Shown here in pieces: positions 1-6,104 of a DNA stretch of 6,201 nucleotides. Both the position numbers and the translations under genes were made by a program. Within the stretch, counting starts at the first letter, position 1, and the number at the start of each line of letters is the position of its first letter. Origin of the DNA: Thiomonas sp. (GTDB lineage Bacteria > Pseudomonadota > Gammaproteobacteria > Burkholderiales > Burkholderiaceae_C); assembly GCA_028706735.1 (NCBI GenBank), contig JAQTVS010000170.1, positions 1-6,201 on the forward strand. The letters are read 5' to 3'. Below the pieces are notes generated by a model, which ran no database searches, was not told the origin of the DNA, and worked only from the letters and a program-made list of their open reading frames with translations.

Positions 1-1546
1 CTTTCTTTTCACACCATAGCCGCGCCGCCCAGGGCACCAGGGTATAAGCGAGAATGAGCGAGGCAATCATCGCCACCGGCACGTTGATGGGGATGGGGCG
101 CATGAACGGCCCCATCATGCCGCTGACAAAGGCCATCGGCACGAAGGCGAGAATCACCGCCAGCGTCGCCATATTGGTGGGGTTGCCGATCTCGTTGGTC
201 GCCTGCACCACGGTGCGGTTGAAGTTCTTGATCGGCCCGCCGTGCAGATGGCGGTGGATGTTCTCGATCACCACGATGGCGCCATCCACCAGCAGGCCCA
301 GCGAGAGGATGAGCGCAAACAGGGTGATGCGGTTGATGGTCTGGCCGACGATCAGATCGACCGTGAGCACGGCGAACAACGTCAACGGCACGGTGAGTGT
401 GACGATGCCCGCTTCGCGCCAGCCGAGGAAGAACCACAGCAGCAGCGACACGCTGACAATGGCGATGCCCAGATGCTCCACCAGCGTGTTGACCGCCTCG
501 TTGGCCTTTTGGCCGTCGTCGCGGGTGACCGTGACATGCACCCCCTGCGGCAGCGCATAGCTCTTGATCTCGCTGAGCTTGCTCAACACGTCGCGCACCA
601 CGACCACCGCATTGGTGCCCGATTTCTTGGCGATGGCCAGGGTGACCGCGCTCATCTCCTGTCCATGCGGCTTGCCCTTGGCGGCCAGGCCCCAGGCGAA
701 GTGCGAGAGGTCATCCACCTGTTCCGGCCCTTCGGTGACCTTGGCCACATCCTTCAGATAGACCGGCTTGCCGCCTGGTGCGCCGATCAGGATGTCGCCC
801 ACCTGCTGTGCGTTGCCGAGGAAGCTGTCGATGCGCACCGGCGTCACGGTGTTGTTGTCCACCAAGTTGCCGATGGGCGCCGCCGCGTTGCTGCCTTGCA
901 GAATCTTGTCGAGCTGTTCAAGCGGAATGCCGGCTGCCGCCAGTTTGCTCGGCGAAATCGCCACGTTCACCGCGCGGGGCGCGCCGCCCACCACCTCGGT
1001 GAACGACACTCCGGGCACATTGCGCAGATGCGCCAGCACCTTTTCGCCCACGTCGCGCAACTGCATGCCATTCATCGTGGCTGACGACAGCGTGAGGGTG
1101 AGAATGGGCACGTCGTCCACGTTGATCGGCTTGATCACCGGCTGCATCGCCCCGGGGGGAATGCGGTCGAGGTTCTGCATCAACTGGTTGTACATCTTGA
1201 CCAGGCTTTTCTCCTGGTCTTCGCCCACCTTGAACTGCACCGTGACCACGCCGAAGTCATTGGTCGCATAGCCATAGGTGTGATCGACGCCGGACATCGA
1301 GGCCATGATGGCTTCAAGCGGCTTGACCACCAGATTCTGAATCTCCTGCGGCCCGGCCCCCGGCTTGGCGACGATGATGTTCGCCGCCGGCACCACGATC
1401 TGCGGGTTGTATTCGCGCGGCGTGACCAGCAAGGCCAGCACCCCGGCGAGGGTGAGGCCGACCATGATTAGGGCGGTGATTTTTGATTCGATGAACGCGC
1501 GCGCCAGCTTGCCCGCGCTGTTCATGGGAGCCGCATGTTCAGCCAC
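1..1546 (-). CDS. RND efflux pump permease, N-terminal half (runs off the window start)
   Basis: This is the inner-membrane, proton-driven subunit of the tripartite pump. The frame is open without a stop from the GTG at 1546 to position 1, giving 515 residues, about half of the roughly 1,000-residue family length. It shows the N-terminal TM1 (TALIMVGLTLAGVLALLV), then the 'TPREYNPQI' stretch typical of the PREEDPQI-like branch of RND permeases, then a long periplasmic porter region (about residues 45-345). A cluster of TM helices follows, including 'LGIAIVSVSLLLWFFLG', 'LGLLVDGAIVVIENI' around residue 421 and 'GMMGPFMRPIP'. The relay motif reads V-D-G where AcrB has V-D-D. The GTG start is chosen because GGAGG lies 5 nt upstream; ATG at 1525 (7 codons in) has no such site. 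It overlaps the adaptor gene by 8 nt, implying coupled translation. Family is certain; substrate (drug, solvent or metal) is not determined. Confidence 0.96.
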   Translation of the reverse strand, partial: MAEHAAPMNSAGKLARAFIESKITALIMVGLTLAGVLALLVTPREYNPQIVVPAANIIVAKPGAGPQEIQNLVVKPLEAIMASMSGVDHTYGYATNDFGVVTVQFKVGEDQEKSLVKMYNQLMQNLDRIPPGAMQPVIKPINVDDVPILTLTLSSATMNGMQLRDVGEKVLAHLRNVPGVSFTEVVGGAPRAVNVAISPSKLAAAGIPLEQLDKILQGSNAAAPIGNLVDNNTVTPVRIDSFLGNAQQVGDILIGAPGGKPVYLKDVAKVTEGPEQVDDLSHFAWGLAAKGKPHGQEMSAVTLAIAKKSGTNAVVVVRDVLSKLSEIKSYALPQGVHVTVTRDDGQKANEAVNTLVEHLGIAIVSVSLLLWFFLGWREAGIVTLTVPLTLFAVLTVDLIVGQTINRITLFALILSLGLLVDGAIVVIENIHRHLHGGPIKNFNRTVVQATNEIGNPTNMATLAVILAFVPMAFVSGMMGPFMRPIPINVPVAMIASLILAYTLVPWAARLWCEKK

Positions 1547-2639
1547 GGTCGCCTCCGCTGATCTTCACGCCGTTTTCCACCGCAGGCAGATTGCTGGTGA
1601 CGACGGTGTCGTCCGCATTCAACCCAGCCTGAATCTCGACATCCGCGCCCATCTGCGCGCCCAGACGCACCAGGCGGAAATGGGCGATGCCGTCCTTGTC
1701 GACCACGAACACCCCGGTCATCCCGGCGCGATCGACCACGGCGCTTTGCGGCACGCGCAACTGCGGCGAGCTGCCTACGGCAAAGCCCACGCGCACGAAG
1801 CTGCCACTATCCAGCCCGGCGTTCGCGGGCAAGTCGATCTTCACCGTGTGGGTGTGGCTCATCGGATCGGCCACCGGCACGGCCTGGGCGATGACGCCCT
1901 GCAGCGATTTGCCGTTTGCCAGCACCTGCACTTTGTCGCCCACCTTGATCTTGCCGAACACCTCGCCCGGCGCCTGCGTCGTCACCTGCAGCTTGCCCTG
2001 CCCTTCGATCACCAGCACCGGGCGGCCTGGAGCAGCCAGGTCACCCTGGTTGGCCATTTTCTGCACCACCACACCGGTGATTGGCGAGGTCACGGAGGAG
2101 TAGCGCATCTGCGCCGCAGCGGTGTTGTAGCCGGCCTGGGCTGCGGCCACCTGCTCCTGCGCCACCTGATAGCGCAACTGCACCTGATCCCACTGCTGCT
2201 TCGGGATCGCCTGCTCTTTGTAGAGGTTGCCAAAGCGCTCGAAATCCCCCTTGGCGTTGGCCAGATTGGCCTGCGCCTGCGCCAGCCCCGCGCGGGCCTG
2301 CGCCACCTGACCTTGAATGTCGGTGGGATCAACCTGGAACAGCAACTGCCCGGCCTTCACCGTCTGCCCTTCTTTGACGTTGAGAGTGCGGATATAGCCC
2401 ATCAGCCTGGAGGCGACCTGCACCTGATTGCTCGACATCACCGTGCCCGACAGCAAGGTGAGGTTTTGCTGATCGCTCGAAGCGAGTTTGACGGTTTGCG
2501 CCGCCACCACGCGGGGCGCTGCGGGGGTTTGCGCGGTCTCAGATGGATGGCCGCAGGCCGACAACAAGGCCGTGGACAGGACAAGGGCCAGCGGCGCGCG
2601 ACGCAGCAAAGGCAGGACAGAATGGTTCATGGCGGTCAT
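1539..2639 (-). CDS. RND efflux periplasmic adaptor (membrane fusion) lipoprotein
   Basis: This is the adaptor bridging the permease and the outer-membrane channel; 366 residues, normal for the HlyD/RND_mfp family. A lipoprotein signal peptide ends in LSAC, so Cys29 would be lipidated and anchor it to a membrane. Domains in order: first lipoyl half about 74-105 ('MGYIRTLNVKEGQTVKAG'), an Ala/Gln-rich coiled-coil hairpin about 106-178, second lipoyl half about 180-212 ('SPITGVVVQKMANQGD'), beta-barrel about 213-285, membrane-proximal domain to the end. In the hairpin, the channel-contact motif (R-x3-L-x6-S in related adaptors) appears as R135 and L139, but Pro146 replaces the Ser. There are no His- or Met-rich metal-binding stretches like those of CusB. 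The start is uncertain: neither ATG at 2639 nor ATG at 2630 has a clear Shine-Dalgarno motif. It is the middle gene of the operon, overlapping the permease gene. Confidence 0.95.
   Translation of the reverse strand: MTAMNHSVLPLLRRAPLALVLSTALLSACGHPSETAQTPAAPRVVAAQTVKLASSDQQNLTLLSGTVMSSNQVQVASRLMGYIRTLNVKEGQTVKAGQLLFQVDPTDIQGQVAQARAGLAQAQANLANAKGDFERFGNLYKEQAIPKQQWDQVQLRYQVAQEQVAAAQAGYNTAAAQMRYSSVTSPITGVVVQKMANQGDLAAPGRPVLVIEGQGKLQVTTQAPGEVFGKIKVGDKVQVLANGKSLQGVIAQAVPVADPMSHTHTVKIDLPANAGLDSGSFVRVGFAVGSSPQLRVPQSAVVDRAGMTGVFVVDKDGIAHFRLVRLGAQMGADVEIQAGLNADDTVVTSNLPAVENGVKISGGDRG
1552..1556 (-). promoter_or_regulatory. Ribosome binding site of the RND permease gene
   Basis: The minus strand reads GGAGG here, 5 nt before a GTG at 1546-1544. 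It lies inside the last codons of the adaptor gene. It decides the start: the nearby in-frame ATG at 1525 is preceded by no purine-rich motif. Confidence 0.75.
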
Positions 2640-2678
2640 GAGAAAAAGATCAGATTCGGATGCACTTCAGGAAACTGC

Positions 2679-2714
2679 GCGCGGCAGACGGGCAAAGCGC
2701 CCGGCTGGCCGCGC
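2679..2714 (-). other. Strong GC-rich hairpin between channel and adaptor genes
   Basis: Arms at 2679-2693 and 2699-2714 pair over about 14 bp, with one mismatch and one single-base bulge, around a 5-nt loop. It begins 2 nt past the stop codon of the channel gene and fills much of the 77-nt gap before the adaptor. No T-run follows directly, so it does not look like an intrinsic terminator. An mRNA-stability or processing element that sets different levels of the two proteins is a plausible reading. Confidence 0.6.
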
Positions 2715-2716
2715 TT

Positions 2717-4189
2717 TCAGGGTTTGGAGGGCGCGTCTGCAGCGACGGTCTGCGCTACCGCGGTTTGCGCCTGCGGCTTGATCGGCTGCGTGGCGTCGAG
2801 CGTCAGATCGCCGATGGCCAACCGCAGCGCGGCGCGTTGCAGATTGACCTGCTGCTTGGCCAGGATGAGGTCAGCCCGGGCCTTGTCGAGCTGTGCCTGC
2901 GCGCCCTGCACTTCCACCAGCGTGCCCACGCCCTCGGCATAGCGTTTGCTGACAATGCGCGCAGCTTCTTCGGACTGTTTCACCGCCAGCTCGCGGGTCT
3001 TGACCTGATTGGCGGCATCGATTGCCTTGCGGTAACTGTCCTGCACCTGCATGCCAAGCTGGTTTTGCTCGCTTTGCAATTTGGCCTGCAGTTCCATGCG
3101 CTTGGCCACGGCCTGATCGACTGCGTTCTGCGTCACGCCGCCGTCAAAAATGGTCCAGTTGAGCTGCGCGCCCACGGTATAGCTGCGCGACTCGAAGCCG
3201 ACGTTGGGATCATTGGTATCGAAGCGCGCCATGGCGCCGACCTGCGGATAGCGATCAGCGCGCGCCACCTCGATTGTGCCGCCAGCCGCGGCAATCTGAT
3301 GTTGCAGCGCCTGAATTTTCGGGTTGCGTTCCATCGCCTTCCCCACCCATGCGTTTGAGTCGCCTTCGGGCATGGTCACCATGACTTCCGGCCCCAGCGT
3401 GATGGGCTGATTCAGCGGCACGCCGAGCACCACATGCAGCGCGTCCATCGCCTGCGCTTCCATATTGGCGGCCTGGTCCTGTTGCAGCTTCACGTCTTCC
3501 TGCCGCACCTGCGCGGAAAGCAGATCGCTTTTGATCACCACCCCCTGCTTGAACAGGCTGCTCACCGTTTTCACCTGGCTTTGCGACGCTTCTAGCGCCT
3601 TGCCCGCCACACCCTTGAAAGCACGCGCGGTGTACACGCCGTCATACGCTTGCAGCGCGTGATAGATGATCTGCTGCTTGGCCGCTTGATCGCCCGCCTG
3701 CGCCGCCATCAACATGGAGCGGGCCTGTTGCAGATACCCCTGCAACTTGCCGCCGGTGTAGAGCGGCAGATCGGCCTGGATGCGGGTATTGAAATTGTTG
3801 ACCGAGCCGGGATAGTTGAGCGAGTTGGGGGCCACGCTCAGCACATTGGGGTTGGTCGGGTCGAACTGCCCAGCGCCAAAGTCATTGAATGTCGCCTGCC
3901 GCTGCGACAGCTTGATGCCGAAGGCATTCAGCGCATCATTGGTGCGGGTGACCCCAGCCGATACCGTGATCTTGGGCATTTTGGCGCCCTCAGCCTGATT
4001 GATGCCGGCCCGCGCCTGCGCCATCTGCGCCTGCACCCCCATCAGATCGGGGTTTTGCCTCAGCGCAACATCCACTGCCTGGCGAAAATCCAGCGTCTCA
4101 GCTTGCGCCAAAGCCATGCCGCCAAAAATGTAAAGACAGGCCCCGGTCAACATCCCGATGCGAAAACGCCGGGGCAAGGAATCCATCAT
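2717..4189 (-). CDS. TolC-family outer-membrane efflux channel protein
   Basis: This is the outer-membrane exit duct of the pump. From the start chosen it has 490 residues, the usual size for the OEP/TolC family. A signal peptide (about 1-30, core 'GMLTGACLYIFGGMALAQA') is probably cut by signal peptidase I after AQA30 or ALA28. No Cys sits at the cleavage site, so it is not a NodT-type lipoprotein. Two OEP repeats are visible: 'LPLYTGGKLQG' near 141-151 and 'LNWTIFDGGVTQNAV' near 343-357, each followed by a long Gln/Ala-rich helical stretch. 'RYAEGVGTLVEVQGAQAQL' at 416-434 is also typical of the family. An Asn/Asp/Pro-rich insert at about 100-135 precedes the first strand motif. The ATG at 4189 is chosen because GGAG lies 7 nt upstream; an in-frame ATG at 4219 would add 10 residues, and 4186 is also possible. 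First gene of the efflux operon. Confidence 0.95.
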   Translation of the reverse strand: MMDSLPRRFRIGMLTGACLYIFGGMALAQAETLDFRQAVDVALRQNPDLMGVQAQMAQARAGINQAEGAKMPKITVSAGVTRTNDALNAFGIKLSQRQATFNDFGAGQFDPTNPNVLSVAPNSLNYPGSVNNFNTRIQADLPLYTGGKLQGYLQQARSMLMAAQAGDQAAKQQIIYHALQAYDGVYTARAFKGVAGKALEASQSQVKTVSSLFKQGVVIKSDLLSAQVRQEDVKLQQDQAANMEAQAMDALHVVLGVPLNQPITLGPEVMVTMPEGDSNAWVGKAMERNPKIQALQHQIAAAGGTIEVARADRYPQVGAMARFDTNDPNVGFESRSYTVGAQLNWTIFDGGVTQNAVDQAVAKRMELQAKLQSEQNQLGMQVQDSYRKAIDAANQVKTRELAVKQSEEAARIVSKRYAEGVGTLVEVQGAQAQLDKARADLILAKQQVNLQRAALRLAIGDLTLDATQPIKPQAQTAVAQTVAADAPSKP

Positions 4190-4196
4190 GATCCAA

Positions 4197-4200
4197 CTCC
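4197..4200 (-). promoter_or_regulatory. Ribosome binding site of the channel gene
   Basis: The minus strand reads GGAG, 7 nt before the double ATG at 4189/4186. It favours 4189 over the longer in-frame start at 4219, which has only a pyrimidine/AT-rich leader and would make the signal peptide unusually long. Confidence 0.65.
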
Positions 4201-4283
4201 GCCAGAAAGAGAAAATCAAACCAAGGAATACGCGAAATCCTGATCAAAACACCATATTTCACACGAAACGAGCACAGCATGCG

Positions 4284-4296
4284 GGAACGCTGTTCC
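4284..4296. repeat. Short perfect inverted repeat GGAAC-GCT-GTTCC in the efflux leader
   Basis: Five-base arms flank a 3-nt spacer. A GCATGC palindrome sits right beside it at 4277-4282. If the promoter at 4345-4373 is correct, both lie in the transcribed 5' leader of the channel gene, about 95 nt before the start codon. It could be a small stem-loop or a protein site; an element this short may also be chance. Confidence 0.3.
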
Positions 4297-4330
4297 GAAG
4301 ATAGCCGTCTGGTCCGGGCAGGTCACGCGA

Positions 4331-4372
4331 TATATACATGGCGGAGTATATCAATACTCATAGGGGTATATA
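4331..4372. promoter_or_regulatory. Concentric double inverted repeat, likely operator of the efflux operon
   Basis: The outer arms TATATAC (4331-4337) and GTATATA (4366-4372) and the inner arms GAGTAT (4344-4349) and ATACTC (4354-4359) share exactly the same centre, 4351.5. They are separated by 6 nt on each side. The dyad covers the predicted -10 element and start region, which is where a repressor of an efflux operon would bind. The regulator is not encoded in the window. Confidence 0.5.
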
Positions 4373-4373
4373 A
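4345..4373 (-). promoter_or_regulatory. Predicted extended -10 sigma-70-type promoter of the efflux operon
   Basis: The minus strand has TATACT at 4350-4345 (5 of 6 to consensus), preceded by TGA, which makes a TGnTATACT extended -10. A weak -35 (TTATAT, 4373-4368) stands at 17-bp spacing. Transcription would begin near 4338, giving a leader of about 150 nt before the channel gene. This is the only markedly AT-rich block in an otherwise GC-rich window. Confidence 0.5.
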
Positions 4374-4397
4374 TTTCCAGCTTCCTCCTCGGACAGT

Positions 4398-4438
4398 TTG
4401 TCGCCACGTTGCGACAAGGCGCTGAGCCGCTTCAGGCC
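4398..4438 (-). terminator. Two abutting hairpins at the end of the thioredoxin-like gene (possible terminator, no T-run)
   Basis: Reading the minus strand, a first stem (4438-4432 with 4425-4418, 7 bp with one bulged base) overlaps the stop codon. It is directly followed by a perfect stem TTGTCGC/GCGACAA (4417-4411 with 4404-4398) around a 6-nt loop. No U-tract follows, so classical intrinsic termination is not supported; transcript 3'-end protection is possible. The second stem is also a clean 20-bp dyad that could bind a protein upstream of the efflux promoter. Confidence 0.3.
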
Positions 4439-4977
4439 GATCCAGACTGCTTCTGATCCTTGATCGCCTTCACACTTTCCTTCAGCGCCCGGTCGATGAA
4501 TGCGCCATAGAACTCCGCGGTTGGCGCCCCGGTGATGCGCTCGCCGATTTCCTTGCCGCCAGTACCGAAAAACAGCACAGTCGGCGCCAGCTTGATGCCG
4601 TATTGCCTGGCCAGTTGCACGCCCGTCGTCGGCTTGCCGTCAAACCCGATCACCGGCGTCCGGTCAGTGATCTCGATCTGCTGCACCAGATAGCCTTCTT
4701 TGGCGAGAAACTGGTACTGGGTGCGCCGCAACTTCTCGCAAAAGGGACAACTCGGCAGGCTGAACATCACAATCAGCGGCTGATCCTTGGCCACCGCCTG
4801 ACGCACACTTTGCTGCAGATTGTGCACCGGAGGCAGCGGCGTTTGCGCCCAGGCCGTGCCGGCCAAGGCACTGAGGGCCATGAGCGCGAGAATGCGCAAA
4901 AAAAGCCGGAATTGTTGTACAGAGGCGACAAATCGGGATTGCACGCGCGCAGGGTGAAACAACTTCGCTATCGACAT
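4432..4977 (-). CDS. Exported thioredoxin-fold thiol-disulfide protein (CPFC active site)
   Basis: The protein has 181 residues. The N-terminus has a long positively charged n-region, a hydrophobic core (FLRILALMALSALAG) and a probable signal peptidase I site after AWA44, so it should act in the periplasm. 'PLIVMFSLPSCPFCEKLRR' gives the redox motif C77-P-F-C80. 'GIKLAPTVLFF' supplies the family's cis-proline, Pro132, and 'GGKEIGERITGAP' is the usual last strand region. This is a thioredoxin-like (SoxW/Thioredoxin_2-type) reductase or oxidoreductase rather than DsbA, being small and lacking DsbA's helical insert. AGG lies 7 nt before the ATG at 4977 and supports this start. It is divergent from the lipoprotein gene (39 nt between starts) and 242 nt upstream of the efflux operon on the same strand. 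Its partner is unknown. The fold is confident, the direction of the redox reaction is not. Confidence 0.9.
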   Translation of the reverse strand: MSIAKLFHPARVQSRFVASVQQFRLFLRILALMALSALAGTAWAQTPLPPVHNLQQSVRQAVAKDQPLIVMFSLPSCPFCEKLRRTQYQFLAKEGYLVQQIEITDRTPVIGFDGKPTTGVQLARQYGIKLAPTVLFFGTGGKEIGERITGAPTAEFYGAFIDRALKESVKAIKDQKQSGSA

Positions 4978-5016
4978 ACACCAACCTCGACTCGGGACTG
5001 ACGGGATAATGCATGC
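4978..5016. promoter_or_regulatory. 39-nt divergent intergenic region with palindrome ATGCATGCAT
   Basis: The two start codons face apart with only 39 nt between them, so promoters must overlap each other or reach into the genes. GATAAT (5005-5010, plus strand) resembles a -10 box, but I see no matching -35. If used, it would start the transcript almost at the ATG. A perfect 10-bp palindrome, ATGCATGCAT, spans 5009-5018 and includes the first bases of the lipoprotein start codon. GGGA at 5003-5006 is a weak, distant ribosome site for that gene. Confidence 0.35.
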
Positions 5017-5589
5017 ATGTTATTCACAGATCGATCTCCGGCGGCTTCGTCGGCTTTGCGTTTTTCCGTCTCCCTGCTCGTCGCCGCCACGCTTCTCAGC
5101 GCCTGTTCCCCCGCGCTTGACTGGCGCGATGTGCGTCCGAAAGATGTCGACATCCTGCTGACCTATCCGTGCAAGCCGGAGCAGATTGCGCAGGACGTGG
5201 TGCTGGCGGACCAGAAGATCAAGATGAGCATGACCGGTTGCGTGGCCGACAAAATGACCTTCGCGCTGGCGCACGCCCGTTTGCCCAACCCGGAATTGGC
5301 CGCCAGCGCGCTGGCGCAATTGCATCAGGCAGCAGTGGCCAATGTGCGCGGCAAAGTCACCGCTTCTTCGGCTGCCGTGCTGAAAAATGCGACGCCGGGC
5401 CTGCCTGATAGCCTGGACCTGAAGATTGACGGCCAGACGCCCGATGGCAAAGCGGTGCGCGAGCGGGTGCTGTTGTTCAGCCAGGGCAGCGATGTCTACC
5501 AGGTCACAGCATTCGCGCCCACGGACCTCTTCAAAGATGAGGCGGCGCAAACTTTCGCCGATTCCGTGAATTTATCCCCGTCGCGCTGA
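5017..5589 (+). CDS. Small lipoprotein of unknown function
   Basis: The protein has 190 residues with a clear lipoprotein signal: charged start, hydrophobic core (FSVSLLVAATLLSAC) and lipobox LSAC with Cys30. The mature part opens with 'SPALDWRDVRP', a start I associate with uncharacterised betaproteobacterial lipoproteins; that link is from memory and unsearched. Two further cysteines, Cys52 ('YPCKPE') and Cys75 ('MTGCVAD'), could form a disulfide. No enzyme motif is recognisable; the rest looks like a compact alpha/beta domain of about 150 residues. Ser at +2 of the mature protein would suit outer-membrane sorting by the E. coli rule. It is first in a plus-strand run, 53 nt before the EIIA gene, and divergent from a periplasmic thiol-disulfide protein. 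ATG at 5017 is the only start giving a full signal peptide; other nearby ATGs (5009, 5013) are in other frames. Confidence 0.85.
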   Translation: MLFTDRSPAASSALRFSVSLLVAATLLSACSPALDWRDVRPKDVDILLTYPCKPEQIAQDVVLADQKIKMSMTGCVADKMTFALAHARLPNPELAASALAQLHQAAVANVRGKVTASSAAVLKNATPGLPDSLDLKIDGQTPDGKAVRERVLLFSQGSDVYQVTAFAPTDLFKDEAAQTFADSVNLSPSR

Positions 5590-5642
5590 AATCGGTCAAC
5601 AACCTATCATGCACTGCAACATTCACCGCAGCTGATTCCCGC

Positions 5643-6104
5643 ATGCCCGGTCTGTTCATCATTGCTCACGCACCACTCGCCAGCGCCCTGAAGGAATGCG
5701 CCAGTCATGTCTATGCAGGCTGTCCGCAAAAGCTGCTGGCGGTCGATGTGGCGCCAGACGCCTCGGTTGAAGACGCGGCCTCTGCGGCGCTGCCCGCCCT
5801 GCGCGAAGCCGCCAGCGACGGCAGCGCGCTGGTGATGGTCGATGTGTTCGGCGCCACGCCCAGCAATGTGGCCACGCGCCTGGCCGAGCTCGCAAGCGAC
5901 CTCAAGCTGAAAGTCGTTGCCGGAGTCAATCTGCCCATGCTGTTGCGCTCGGTGTGCTACCAGGACGAAAGCCTGGACGCCCTGGCAGCGCGTGCCACGG
6001 CAGGAGCGATTCAGGGGGTCATCCAGGTCACGGTGAATGCCCCCCAACAACAATCTCTCCGCAGCCCCGCCCATGCCGCAACGCACCATTCAAGTCAGCA
6101 ATAA
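5643..6104 (+). CDS. PTS EIIA component, mannose/fructose (EIIA-Man) type
   Basis: This is a cytoplasmic phosphocarrier that accepts a phosphoryl group from HPr; 153 residues, a stand-alone IIA domain. 'GLFIIAHAPLASAL' places the phosphorylatable His at position 9. 'VMVDVFGATPSNVA' supplies Asp67, matching the Asp that pairs with the active His in E. coli ManX. 'VAGVNLPMLLR' is the conserved third motif. About 20 residues past the domain (Gln/Ser/His-rich) lie partly over the start of ptsH and look dispensable. No IIB, IIC or IID genes are visible, so a regulatory role in an incomplete PTS is more likely than sugar uptake; that is inference from context. No clear Shine-Dalgarno precedes ATG 5643, but no in-frame ATG, GTG or TTG occurs in the gap before it and the family motif starts right at the N-terminus. 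Confidence 0.93.
   Translation: MPGLFIIAHAPLASALKECASHVYAGCPQKLLAVDVAPDASVEDAASAALPALREAASDGSALVMVDVFGATPSNVATRLAELASDLKLKVVAGVNLPMLLRSVCYQDESLDALAARATAGAIQGVIQVTVNAPQQQSLRSPAHAATHHSSQQ

Noticed and set aside
242..1084. Long plus-strand open frame opposite the permease gene
   Set aside because: It is the GC-driven mirror of a clearly conserved RND permease frame. Its translation is rich in His, Arg, Gln and Asp with no domain, and it lacks a ribosome site.
1365..2942. 525-codon plus-strand open frame opposite the adaptor and the channel's 3' end
   Set aside because: It is low-complexity His/Arg/Leu-rich sequence spanning two real genes and the gap between them. It is a typical antisense shadow in high-GC DNA.
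4329..4354. TTGATA ... TATATC as an alternative minus-strand promoter
   Set aside because: The spacer is only 14 nt, too short for sigma-70. The extended -10 at 4350-4345 fits better.
4369..4374. Perfect TATAAT on the plus strand
   Set aside because: No -35-like sequence lies at proper spacing, and no plus-strand gene follows for over 600 nt. It is best explained by the AT-rich palindromic operator.
5020..5550. Minus-strand open frame opposite the lipoprotein gene
   Set aside because: The plus frame has a textbook lipobox and a sensible composition. The minus frame is Arg/His/Gln-rich without motifs.
5609..5635. Eight-codon ATG...TGA frame between the lipoprotein and EIIA genes
   Set aside because: It has no ribosome site, no regulatory codon pattern and no attenuator hairpin around it; it is most likely chance.
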